DNA of 64,000 bases from Eustoma russellianum (lineage: Eukaryota; Streptophyta; Magnoliopsida; Gentianales; Gentianaceae): NCBI GenBank assembly GCA_036186865.1, contig AP025069.1:18398017-18462016 (forward strand), written 5' to 3'. Of the stretch, positions 22,741 to 33,559 are shown piece after piece (within the stretch, counting starts at the first letter, position 1; each line of letters begins with the position of its first letter). The notes beneath the pieces were generated by a model. That model saw nothing but the letters and a program-made list of their open reading frames with translations, made no database searches and was not told where the DNA came from. The position numbers and the translations under genes were made by a program.

Positions 22741-23698
22741 CAAATATTGAGTGCCGGAGGTAGTGAGGATGGGCATACGGGCCCCAGGTGACTTTGTTGT
22801 TGCATTCATGGCACGTGCATTTGCATTTGGAGTGGGTTGAGATGTACGGGTCTCAGAGGCTCGAGAGGAGTGGATCATGGTGTACGGGCCATGAGTATTC
22901 GGTTATGGTGGATCATGGTATATGTGCCATGAGTATTCGGTTGTGGTGGATCGTGGTGTACGGGCCATAGGCATCGGTTATGGTGTACGGGCCACGGGCA
23001 TCGGTCAGGGTGGATCGTGGTGTACGGGCCATGGGCATCCGTCAAGATGGATTGTAGTGTACGGGCTACAGACATCCAGTCAATCCGGGATCATGCATTG
23101 TATATAGGTCTAGGGGCATATTGCATGACATGATTCTTGTTGCGTGTGACACGTGGATTGAGCATTCATCACGTACTTGTGCATTTTATGTGGAGTGCTT
23201 TACTTACCGAATTTACTTTATCTTATGCATGTTATATTATATTTATGTGCTATGTGGTTATATTATCTCGGTATGCATGTTTTGTATTGGTTTGAGGCGG
23301 GCATCTATTGGGTGATTTTCTGTCACTCACCCCTACTTCCTAGGTGAGCCGGATGAGGACTACGAGCACATCTTTGTTGAGGACGGAGCGGACATAGCGG
23401 AGTAGGCCGGTTGAAAGCTGCAGCTAGGATATGAGGGGACTTTGCAGTCGTTTTGTTTTTAGTTATCTTTTGGGGATTTTCACAGACTTCTTTACTGCTA
23501 TATTATCAGATTTTTTTTATTTAGTGATGTAATAACAATTATTCGAGTTTAATTCAAGTTATGATTTTCGTTCTTGCGAGAAAAATTTCTACGTCATTTC
23601 TGACACGTAAGAGATTGATTCGACGCCTTGTATTCTCCCTAGCGAGATACGGCGGGTGCACTGTTTCTGATGTTAGGGCTCAGGAGCGGGACGCTACA
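22741..23698 (+). mobile_element. Tekay-like LTR 3' part, plus strand
   Basis: Ends ..GGAGCGGGACGCTACA at 23,698, two bases before TGGTATCAGAATAC, a decayed initiator tRNA-Met primer-binding site at 23,701. Inside are a 36-bp minisatellite (22,868-23,085) and the LTR word GTCACTCACCCCT near 23,320. The 5' boundary is unclear because the LTR abuts a related LTR in the opposite orientation. Confidence 0.7.
22868..23085. repeat. 36-bp minisatellite (GTGGATCRTGGTGTACGGGC)
   Basis: About six units begin near 22,868, 22,909, 22,946, 22,981, 23,011 and 23,047 with GTGGATCRTGGTGTACGGGC followed by CAT-rich and CGGT words. The short overlapping open frames on both strands here are products of the repeat. 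Confidence 0.85.
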
Positions 23699-23700
23699 GG

Positions 23701-23713
23701 TGGTATCAGAATA
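23701..23713 (+). other. Primer-binding site (decayed)
   Basis: TGGTATCAGAATA follows LTR end CTACA by two bases. Ten of the first twelve positions match the initiator tRNA-Met complement TGGTATCAGAGC. Confidence 0.7.
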
Positions 23714-23911
23714 CTTAGACATAAGTTACGATTTTACCCTAATAAAAAAAGTAGACTTAAGCGATGATCTTAGACCTAAGTTATGATCGGGTCGTGGGAG
23801 GCGTGTGCCGATGGTGAGCTTTTCTTGCCTAATTATCGATTTATCCACGTTCTACCTTTTAACTTATTATTGACTAATCTGATATCGTCTCATGATATTG
23901 AATTACAGAAG

Positions 23912-24852
23912 ATGCCTCCACGACGTGATCCAGCTGGTAATAATGGTGACGATTAGCAGGGTCAGGGGACCATCCCCCAAGTACTGGTAGATACGCTGGC
24001 CACGTTGACGGCCTTGGTGGCCCAGCAGCAAGTGCAGATGGCTCACCTGCAACAACAGCAGCAGCAGCAGCAGCAACAACCACCACCACCCCAGGGGCTT
24101 CGATTCTTTTATCGGGAGATGCAGCACTCTCGGATACCTATGTTCAGGGGTACCACCCGACCAGAGGAGGCTTAGATTTGTCTCAAGAATAAATCTGATC
24201 AGTTGAGGTGTTTAGAGGTTCCGGATGGCCTGAAGGTGGATGTGGTGGTACCATTCTTAGAGGGCGATGCAGAGCGATGGTGGCAGGGTGTGGTACGTAG
24301 ATGGACTACACCGCTGACATGGGCCCAGTTTAGGGAGGAGTACTAGATGCACTACGTTCTTGAGAGTGTCACTCAAAGGAGGATGACAGATTTTCAGCTC
24401 CTAACACAGGGGTCCATGACTGTTGATCAATATTCTGAGAGATTTCATGCACTTGGGAGATACATGCTTGCTATCATGGACGACAAGAGGGCAAATATGT
24501 TGAAGTTCGAGATGGGTTTGAGCTCACGCATTCAGTCATTGATCGTATGCGCCCAGCCTACCACTTTTGAGGGATTGTTGGAGGTGTGTCGTAAGGTCAA
24601 GGGTGACCTCGTGAGGGTTGCAGTGGCCGAAAGGGCCAAGAGACCACGAGAGGAGTTCGGTTCAGGGAGATCAGGGAGATGGTTAGTGATTCCACGCCGA
24701 CACCCGACCGGACGATTCTCTGGGCCACCGCAGCAGGGACAGGGATCGGCGACTCGGCCACTGATGATTGAGGGTTCTACAGCGACGGCAGTACAGCCAC
24801 TCAGGGCAGTTGGACCGCCACCTCCGGTATATGCAGCCACTCAGGGCAGTTC
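23912..24852 (+). pseudogene. Tekay-like chromovirus Gag, broken
   Basis: ATG 23,912 gives MPPRRDPAGN; TAG codons follow at 23,954, 24,173 and 24,344, all in one frame. A glutamine run (QQQQQQQQQQ from CAA/CAG repeats) and PPPP lie near residues 50-64. The Retrotrans_gag core is clear: FLEGDAERWWQGV, LTWAQFREEY, QGSMTVDQYSERFHALGRYM and MGLSSRIQSLI. No CCHC knuckle is reached: the sequence runs at about 24,853 into the end of another LTR, next to a duplicated word CAGCCACTCAGGGCAGTT (24,794 and 24,835). Gag would package element RNA. This copy is dead and truncated by rearrangement. Confidence 0.88.
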
Positions 24853-24856
24853 TCTC

Positions 24857-24914
24857 CTTAGTGAAGTACGGCAGGTGCACCGTATCCGACTAGGCTGGGA
24901 TGCGGGGCGCTACA
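24857..24914 (+). repeat. 58-bp Tekay-like LTR terminus
   Basis: CTTAGTGAAGTACGGCAGGT ... GGGGCGCTACA is the reverse complement of 20,040-20,097 with few changes. Only the last 58 bases of the LTR are present, fused to the broken gag on the left and followed by a primer-binding site on the right. Confidence 0.9.
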
Positions 24915-24916
24915 GG

Positions 24917-24928
24917 TGGTATCAGAGC
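24917..24928 (+). other. Primer-binding site, initiator tRNA-Met
   Basis: TGGTATCAGAGC is an exact match to the usual initiator tRNA-Met complement, two bases after LTR end GCTACA. It starts the interior of a second Tekay-like element. Confidence 0.9.
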
Positions 24929-24929
24929 T

Positions 24930-27600
24930 GAGGCTCCAGATCCGGGCAGAATATAGAATTAAGTTACGATTTTAGCAACCTAAGTTTGATCTTAGATCTA
25001 AGTCATGATCCTAGATGAGAGTTGACCTTAGACTAGGATGACTTAGACTGGAAATTAGGGTTTTGACCGGATGATAAAACCCTAGTCGATGGCCATCTAT
25101 AGAATGTAATCATGCCTGCTTGCATGACTTTAAGATCTTGTTTGGATTACGAATTTAATTTTGTCGCTTAATCTGAATATTTATATCTTGAGTAAGACTC
25201 CGACGCTCTGTGGTGCGGATGGCATCACGGTTTGGTAAAATGACATCATTGCTGACACCTCCAGGAAGCAGTAGGCTTTATTACCAACAGTTAGTAAGAG
25301 TATGTATTCCGAAGTTTAACTAGGAATTTAGTTCGGAAAAAGGCAGAAAGATGGTTAAGTGAAGTTGAAGGTAACTTCATGTCGATACAGATGCCGAATA
25401 GGATAAAAATCACAGAATATCCGATCGTTTTTGAACAGTAAGGACAGCCAGTAGTGGATGACTTGTACCCAACCACCAGCCCGATCAATAACTTAGGCGG
25501 AATTTTCTAAAAGAGTTTAGTAAGTTCTTCTTCTCCCAAGGACTTAGCCACGAGAAGAGTTGAGGATTTTGAGTTATTAAGACAAGGATTAGGCATCTCC
25601 ATCTCAGAATACGCGTTCACTACTTTAGGACGGTGTGTTCCTTTGATCATGAGAAATGGAAAGTTTAAGGTGATCAGATTTGTGCGCGGTCTAGAACCCC
25701 CCAGATCAGATTAAGCTAAGTCAAATCGTATTCAAGGACCTTTGGTGGATTATTGGTGGACCGCTACAGGGCGGAATGCGATAGTAAGGGAACGAAAGAA
25801 TGAAAGAAATGATTTAACGAGCGTACCAAGAAAACGAAGTAGAAGGTGGGAGCTGTACCCACATAAGGTTAGTTTATGCGGATGACAAAGAAACAACCAA
25901 GGTACGCCTAATAAATGTGAAGTACCTATGTCCTCTGTTCTACTTCCTATTAACCAAGTATGAGTGGTTATGGTAGTTTTCTTTAAGTTATGATGAGTAG
26001 ACCACAAGTAAGTAAGTTAGATTATTAGTGATACCATGACTAAGTATGACACCGTGTTTGGGAGTCGGGGTCCTCGTCATGATGTGTCACTATTAGCACT
26101 TGTACACATTTTGTTGCACTATATGGGGAACAGATCGGCATATCGGGTGCTATTAACAAGAGTACTATAGCCAAATGGGAACACCTTATGACATCACGAT
26201 ATGAAAACACTATGTTAGGCAAACTGTGGAAAATAGGTCACGATTATGAAAACCATGTTTTATGAGAACGGGGCACCTTAGAATGATAATAAAGAATTCC
26301 CCAAGTCTATGAAGGCAACTCACCAAAGGCTCTTGCCGAACCAAAAAGGGAAAAAGTGCATGAGCTTTTAAGAGAGGAACTTATCCGCCCCAACGTTTCG
26401 CCTGACTTACTCCCGTGTTATTCGTAGAAAAGAAGAATTGAGGCCGCATCTTTGCGTAGATCATAAAGAACTCAACATGGTCACTATAAGAATGAATACC
26501 CTTTGACTAAGATCAATGATCCACTTAACCAGCTTTGTGTAAGCAATTGATAAGTGATGTATTGTTTGGGAGTCAGGTAACTTGCTTAGTGAACCTGTAT
26601 ATTAGAGTTTCTTGTGGAAGAATTCATAGAAATGTGGTAAGATGATGAAGCGTTACGGGACTGTTTAGGAAAAGATCTGAAACAATGGTCATTTGGGAGG
26701 CGGAATAGAGAATCCCATAAGACATAATATTTGGATCAGAAATTTATAAGTTGAGGGTATCTAATCCACTACAGCAGTGACGTTACAACTTGGCATGTCC
26801 TCATTCCATATGTATAACATGATGGTCCAAATAGTGATACGTGCATGTTGCAGGTATCAAAAGAGGAAACAAGGATTTAGGATGAACAAGAAACATTTCA
26901 AATGTCATAAAGGGGACATAAGTTTCAAAGGAGAAACCACAACTTCTAGTTCGATATTATGGAATGATCGCAAAAAGTAAAAGTTATTACGTAGTAAGGC
27001 GATCAGCGAGACGGATAAATGTAGCACATACCTTATGAAGAGCTTGGTATGTGTACCTTATGGGAATTATTCCAGAAGGCGTTGGCTACTGTTTCATACG
27101 TAAGTTGACCGTTACATGATTACTGAAAGGACGTTTACAGAAAAGAGCTAATGGTCTATATCCCAGAGTTAATGACCTCTGCCAAATTTTTCATATTATG
27201 AAAAAGGAAATTATAAGCCTTTTATGATCATGATTACACAGAACAGATGTCATTATCAGTAGCATAAAGATTGCAAGTGCTTAAGGTATGAGATAGGTTA
27301 CGATAACACCTCTAGAAAATTTGAATATGTTCCGATGAGACCTCTAAGATGAATTGAACGAAGCAGTTCTGAGGTAACTAAATAGACGCTTTAATCTAAA
27401 GATAAGGAAGGAGCCCTGAAGGTTGTTGAGTCGAAAGAAAAGGAGTTGAGAAAGAGATCCATACCAATGGTAAAGGTTCAGTAGAAGTACCATCTTGGAT
27501 TAGAAGCCACATGGAAAATGGAAGAAAACATGAGGAGTAGATGCCCCATCTTTTGACTAGTCTCTTAAGTTTTGAGGACGAAACTTATGTTAAGGGGGGG
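24930..27600 (+). pseudogene. Very degenerate Tekay-like gag-pol with chromodomain remnant
   Basis: Only islands are readable. 25,555-25,710 gives EDFELLRQGLGISISEY and IRFVRGLEPP (Gag core). 26,350-26,500 gives EELIRPNVSP and, frame-shifted, CVDHKELNMVT (start of RT). 27,405-27,545 gives ALKVVESKEKELRKRSIPM, VKVQ, a stop, and GLEATWKMEENMRSRCP, the C-terminal chromodomain-type tail of Tekay-like chromoviruses. Protease, RT core and integrase were not recognised. At 2.7 kb it is far shorter than an intact Tekay interior, so large deletions are likely. A polypurine tract (AAGGGGGGGGAGGAG, 27,592-27,606) follows. Confidence 0.7.
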
Positions 27601-27608
27601 GAGGAGAA

Positions 27609-29684
27609 TGTTGTACCCTGACGAAAAGTCATATTGTACTTGAAGACTCGTATGAGTAAATTAATAAATGGTATCCTTCAAGTGCCTTTCACTAAGTTTC
27701 CTTAGTGATTCTTTTATTTTAGGATGATAAGCAAATGATATAATCAATTCAAGAGTGAGTTATGGACTATATGAAGTGGCCAATTCACTTCCAAAGGCTC
27801 AAGAAAATTCGGCCACAAGGCATAAAAAGGGGCCTTAAAGAGGTTTTTCCAAATTATAGGAGAGGTTAATCTTAAGGGCCTTCTTAAAATAAGCCCAAAA
27901 TGGAAATTAAGGAGTTGTAAGTAGTGGACAATTTTCCCCCCAACTATTACAAAATTTTGGCCCTTTAGCCATGAGGAATTAAGAATTTCCTAATTTTATT
28001 TTAAAACAAGAAAAGGGGAAATTATCAATTAATTAGGGGACAATTATCCACATAACTCTTCATATAAGAAAAATTAAGCATGGTAAAGGGTCACCCAAGC
28101 CTAAGAAACCCCCCCCCATGGTTGACCAAGAGGATTACCATGGTTACTTAATATTAACTACAAGGTTAAAGAAGTAACTCTAGTTGGATAAAGTAACTTA
28201 GGTTAGCCATAAAGTAATTATAGTTGACATAAAGTAACTATAGTTGAAATAAAGTAACTATAGTTGACATAAAGTAACTATAGTTGGAATAAAGTAACTA
28301 TTGTTAAATTAAAGTAACTATAGTTGCCTTAAAGTAACCTTGGTTAGTTAAAAGTAACCAAGGTTGATTAGCCTAACTAAGCTAAGGAAAACCCCTTCCC
28401 CTCTCACATTACCCACAGCTACCTCCTTAACCAAGGGGAAGAAAACTTTCTTCAAAGCAACTCTAGAACATTCAACTCTCAAGAAGTCACAATAGAGCAA
28501 AGCGACTTCCCTATTTCTCCCTTGCAGTATACGACTAGGTGAAGAGGTCCAAGAACCATCTTCAAGCTCCAAGAATTCATCTAGGTAAGTACATGCTAAG
28601 CATTCCAAGTGAATTCTATGTTTCTAAGAATGAAACTCACATTGGTATCCCTCTTGTCTTGCCAAAAACGTGACACTCAAATGGTCACTAGGAGAAGAAT
28701 TGTCAAGCTACTAGGAGGAGCTAACATCTTAGTGGTTTGAATCCATTTCAAGCCCATGCAAGTTTCATTTTAGTAAGGAAATCATACCATCAATATAGTT
28801 GTTTCTTCATTAAGATATTAACTAATGTTCATTCTTCTTCCTCCTCTCAAAACCGTGGGCTATATGTAAGTTGGAGGAAGACTTCACTCTATTTCAACCA
28901 AGGCTCATGCTAAGGAAAAGCTCTAAGGGTCAAAGAGGCAAGTATACCCTAGCCAATCTTGCCTTATTTGTGAAGTGCATGCTTGAATGGCTAGTCATTA
29001 TTAGGCTATGAATCTTAGTTAAAGATGCTAAGTACAAGACATGAAAACTAGTTGTTATAAGAAAAGTGATGGTATGAGCAAATGATTTGTTGTATGAATG
29101 GGTGTGACTGTTTTGATATGATTCATAAACAGTTTATTTATGGTTTAAAGCATGTTGTGAGGATTTTAAACATTATGTTGAAGTGTGTGTTTAACGGGTA
29201 TTAAGTCAATTTTAAGGAATGAAGTTGATTTGAAATGCTTGAACCATAAAAGTGAAGAAGTGCTGGAACTACTGGAGCTGGACAGATTTGTGAAGCTAAT
29301 TGTGTGACCTAAAAACGAATCTTAGGAGTGTTCAAATTGGCTAGTTTTTGGTGTGATGTTAGCCTTATATGTTTATGAAATGTGTGAGTTGGAATTTCAA
29401 TAAAAGAGGTTGTGGTTTGTCCTTAATGAAATGTTTAGCAAGAGTTGGTAAAACAGAAGTACTGGAGCAGGACAGTTTTATGTGACATGTTTAACGACCT
29501 AGAAATGAACTTTAGGAAGGTCCAAATTGACTAATTTTTGGTATGATGATAGCCTCATATGTGTAATAAATGTGTGAGTTGGAATTTTGGTAAAAGGATA
29601 TGGGGATGGACCAGAGTATAATTTTTAGTAGGATCTGCTCAGATAGAAGTACTGGAGCTGAACAGTTTTATGTGGTATGTTGTA
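27609..29684 (+). mobile_element. 3' LTR of the Tekay-like element
   Basis: Begins TGTTGTACCCTGACG two bases after the polypurine tract. It contains TATAAG at 28,063, a 20-bp palindromic array (28,168-28,370), a leader-like segment with AGGTAAGT at 28,583, and a tandem duplication of about 190 bp at 29,265-29,690. The end is lost: at about 29,685 it runs into a CRM-like LTR on the minus strand. The frame at 28,348-28,608 on the minus strand is in the LTR leader and is not supported as a gene. Confidence 0.65.
28168..28370. repeat. 20-bp array with AACTATAGTT palindrome
   Basis: About ten units of AAAGTAACTATAGTTGACAT. Each good unit contains AACTATAGTT, a perfect 10-bp palindrome. Inverted, degenerate units occur at 1-115. 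Confidence 0.9.
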
Positions 29685-29690
29685 CGCCCT
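29265..29690 (+). repeat. ~190-bp tandem duplication in LTR
   Basis: TACTGGAGCTGGACAG-like words recur at about 29,270, 29,458 and 29,648. Each is followed by GACCTAGAAATGAACTTTAG and GGTCCAAATTGACTAATTTT type sequence. About 2.2 copies. Confidence 0.8.
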
Positions 29691-30825
29691 GAAAAACATG
29701 TGGATCAAATGAGCAAGACCAACACTTCAAGATGGTCGTTGATCAGGCAAACCAATATGGCCCTCCGGGACGGCACCTTTTAGCAATGGCAACACCTTCA
29801 AAATGCTCAACTTTGAAGGATCTTAACTTAGGTTTTTAATGCAAAACCAAGAAAACAAAGTCTCACAAGAAGTGAAGAAAATATCAAGAATTGTTATTCA
29901 TCAAAAGTTGCTTTCCTAGGCACCATAAGGGCTCTATTTATAGGCTTCTACTCGTCCTTATTCAGCCTTACAATGAGTAGAAAACATTTCAAATAAGCCA
30001 GCTAACAAGTGTTTAAAAATTGAAACTTGTTTGAATTCAAAACTAAAACAAATTCTAGCTAAAATTTGAATTGCTTGTAGATTGCCATCTTCTCTCTTCC
30101 AGCCGTGTATGATGACTAAATGGAGGTGTTTGAGAACTGATTTGATGATGATAAAGTGGTTGGAGTTGAATTCAAAGGTTGGTTGAAGTTTGAATTCGAA
30201 TTGAGTTTGAATTTGAATTCAAATTTGGGTTCAACTTTGAATTGTGATCTCATCTCCTCCTTGCTTCAAGAATGACGTGTAGATGGCTTCAAGGTGTCTA
30301 GGATGTTGAATTCAAATGTTGGTTGAAGTTTGAATTCAAATTGAGTTTGAATTTGAATTCAAATTTGGGTTCAACTTTGAATCGTAGACTCATCTTCCTC
30401 TTAACCTCCAAGATGGCGTGTGGAATGGACCAAGATAAGGCTGAGAATTTCTTGAAATATAAATCTCAAATTGGTTGAAACTTGAATTCAAATAATGGTT
30501 CAATTTAAATTCAAGTTTGTCTTCAAGTTTGAATGCGATTTAGTCTCCATCTTTGAACTTCAAGTTGGACGCCACTATGGAGATAATTTGAGCTGGATTT
30601 TGAAAATGGAATTCCATCTTGGGCACATTTAAATTTGTCTTTGTGGAGACAAACATTCTTCTCAAGACAACATTTCTTTTGTCTCCCTTTTTGAAGCACA
30701 CGCCTATAATGCCATTTTGAGCTTCCATTTGGCTTGGAAATTTCATGTACCTAATTTACCTACAAAGCAAACACATAAAACGAAGATCACAAGAAAACAA
30801 GACAAAATTCAAAATGACAAACATC
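29685..30825 (-). mobile_element. CRM-like LTR fragment (family A)
   Basis: The reverse complement follows the LTR at 37,444-38,827: GAGCAAGACCAACACTTC, the leader before the LTR end, TATTTATA at 29,935 (TATA box on minus), and the GAATTCAAATTT-rich U3. Both LTR ends are missing: the 3' end stops at the junction with the Tekay-like LTR, and the 5' end stops at about 30,825 where a gag fragment begins. Confidence 0.8.
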
Positions 30826-30829
30826 AAGT

Positions 30830-31565
30830 GGTACCAAAAGAAGGGGGTGAGTTTTCTTTTGGTAGACACTTCTTTCATAGGACTGTGATATTTCTTCTTC
30901 ATCTCTTGCTTGAGTTCTACCCATGTGACGACATGAGGTTTTCTAGCTTGTCTTCTTGCATTTTGAAGATGTTCCCACCAAAGTAAAGCATAATCTACAA
31001 ACTCAAAAGTAGCATACCGAACTTTAGCCAACTAAGAATAATTGGTACAAGAATACATATGATCTACCTTAAGTTCCTATTGCAAGTATGCCTCAGCGTC
31101 ACTTTTCCCTTGGAAAAGAGGTATATTCAGTTTAGTTGTAATGAACTCCTCTTCAGGGGGTTCATTTCTTTCAAACCTGTTGTTATAATACCTCTCTTCT
31201 CTTTAACAGTCATTATACTCAAGGAAATCATCAAATCTATCCTCAAAAGAAATGTTTCTACTACCATCATTTAGACAATGACTCCTACCACATCCCCTAC
31301 TAGACATGTTTCCACGATGTTCAGTCCAAGATTCACTACCAAAAGATGTTCCTTCGTTAAAAGGTACACTTGGGGGTTCTCTTCGACATTGACTATCACC
31401 TTCTCCCTCGGGAGCTCGAGAATTATTTTTAAGATCTTCAATTTTACTTTTCATGTGACCAAAAGCGTGAATCATGCTAGGTTGCAATGTTTCAAGTGTG
31501 GCAGGACCTTGGGGTATGCTAGGGGTAGAAGGGGGTGAATTTTCTCTTTCTTGTGAAGTAATCAT
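30830..31565 (-). pseudogene. CRM-like Gag remnant
   Basis: Minus-strand start MITSQERENSPPSTPSIPQG (ATG at 31,565). A low-complexity N-terminus ends in FDDFLEYNDC and a stop. Past the stop are ERNEPPEEEFITTKLNIPLF, DAEAYLQ (stop) ELKVDHMYSC and KVRYATFEFVDYALLWWEHL, the Gag core, then ELKQEMKKKYHSPMKEVSTK. It aligns with the Gag at 48,120-48,420 and the one at 59,886-60,762. The rest of gag and all of pol are missing; an LTR of another family follows directly. Confidence 0.85.
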
Positions 31566-33545
31566 GATTGAAAGCAAGTAAAGAAATCCAACAAAAAAGT
31601 TAACAAGGTATTTGATTCTACTTTAAGTCGACAATTGATCAAACAACAATCTTGGACTATCTAAGAATCAAAGAAATATAGAAATCAAGTGATGTTTAGG
31701 GTGGATCAAGAAGCTAAGGGTTTGTACAATACAGTCCCTTAACTTACTTTAATCTTTATGCAATCTCAATTGTAATAAAGTGAAAGCTACGTAAACATGC
31801 ACAAGTGCTCAGTAAGGGTTTGTTCTCGAAACTTTTTCAACAAAGATCAACACTTTTGGTGATGGTACTTTCTTTTTTTCTTATTGCACAAATCTCATTT
31901 CTAAGTTCCCTTTCTTGTGGATTTGGAACTTTTCTAACATAAGGTTATTCCTCTCCCCTTGTGCAATCTCTCATGCGTCTTGCCTCTTACTTTTGTGATG
32001 TAGGTTGGCTTTTCTCTCAGTTTCTTTCTCAAACAAGCTCTATTTTCTTTCTTTGTGCTTTTTAGCTTGTTTGTTTGTGAGACTACTGCTCATAGCCTTT
32101 ATGAGACATGCTGACGGCTTTGGGTTTGCTTGCACAAGTTTTGGTTGTTCTTTTGTGAAAAATTTCCCTTTACAACATGACTGAACGCTAATGAAGTGAC
32201 AAGTATTTCATAAATACAACAACCAAGAATGTATAAAATTCAATGCAAATTCAGAAAGTGTAATGACAACCAGATGATTTGTTTGAATAGAGGAAGATTG
32301 GTTTTAAATGAGAACCTAAGTCCAACAAGGTCTTTAATCAATTTAAACCAACACAAAGTAAAGGTGAATATTCAGCCAACGTTTAAGTATGAATTGATAT
32401 GCTTGTAATCAATCAATTTATACTTTTAGGCCACGGTTTGCAAGTCCCTTTTTTGGTTTGATTTTTCAAGTTATATGCCTAAGATAATGCAGACAAGTTA
32501 AACTACTGAGATTACACTAGTTTGACATTAAATTGATCTAAGGTTAAGTAATAATTGGGTGTTGAACTACTTATATTTACGGCTGAATGCAAACACTTAC
32601 TAATATTACCCTTGTTTTTGGTGATTTTAAGTTTTTATCCAATGACAACAACCTGACACAATTTATACAATCTATAATTATCTAAATACAAGACACACAA
32701 CTAAACCTTAAATATCTTCTGAGTTCACGTGAAGAGAAAAATAGAACCAAAACAGAAAACTGAACTTGATGCCTAAGTGGTTGTGTTTGTCTTTTCTAGT
32801 TTTAACAACTAACTCACATTAAACAAGCTGCAACATAATATAGTTAAACACTTGAAGGGTGCCTAAACATGTTTATGAGCAGAAAATACAAGTAAAAGAT
32901 TAACTAAAACAAGTTTTAAACAAGGACAACTTTTGAGGGGTATACAGCTAAAATACAATTTACCCGGGTTCCTTTTTCTTTGCTTGTTTCTTATGCTAAA
33001 TTACATCCAAAAATCAAACAAACTCTAACACATCATAATTTAATATGTTAATGATGTTCATGCAAAGTTGGAGTAGATTTTGATGAGAAAATTACAATGG
33101 AAACATGCTCCAAGTCACACTACACGGTTGAGACACAAACAGGACATACATGCATGTTTCTTGCTTTTTCTTAAACCAAAAAAATCAATTTACCAAACCA
33201 AATTTACCACATCATGATCAAAGTTCTATTAGGTGATTGATCAAGTTTCATGCTCAGGTTGTTGGAGAAAAACGTAAGAAACCAAGATTCAAACTATTAC
33301 ACAAAACATAATTTAAGAACCGAAGGAGTAACTAATAGTTTTTAGTATTTCTGGTTTTAATGACTTATCAAAAATCTAAACAAATGTGACATATCATTAC
33401 CTAACATCTTAAACTATGTTTTAGTCTAAATTCAAGGGCTGGAATCCTAAGAAAATCGCATGAACATAGTACCTAAAGAAACTGCATACAGAAACAAAAT
33501 TTCAGCAACAGAAACAAAGATAATTGAGATGAAGAATACCTTATA
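31566..33545 (-). other. Leader (5' untranslated region) of a CRM-like element
   Basis: About 2 kb lies between the primer-binding site (33,546) and gag start (31,565) on the minus strand. No protein domain was recognised. GACTATCTAAGAATCAA near 31,657 recurs at 61,140 in the sister element, supporting the assignment. CRM-like elements here have long leaders in general. Confidence 0.65.
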
Positions 33546-33557
33546 GCTATGATACCA
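33546..33557 (-). other. Primer-binding site (one mismatch)
   Basis: The minus strand reads TGGTATCATAGC two bases after LTR end TGCATCA. One mismatch to the initiator tRNA-Met complement. Confidence 0.8.
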
Positions 33558-33559
33558 CT

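Noticed and set aside
24040..24105. CAA/CAG run as a host polyglutamine gene
   Set aside because: It lies in a retrotransposon Gag frame with three in-frame stops.
20040..24914. Terminal inverted 58-mers at 20,040 and 24,857 considered as ends of a DNA transposon
   Set aside because: The right copy is followed by a tRNA-Met primer-binding site and both match LTR ends; no transposase and no matching target duplication.
24917..24928. tRNA-like matches at this and other sites
   Set aside because: They are 12-base primer-binding sites after LTR ends; no cloverleaf around them.
28168..28370. Regular array considered as a CRISPR-like repeat
   Set aside because: 20-bp head-to-tail units without unique spacers, in a plant LTR.
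28348..28608. 86-codon minus-strand frame
   Set aside because: Antisense to an LTR leader; no domain or homologue in the window.
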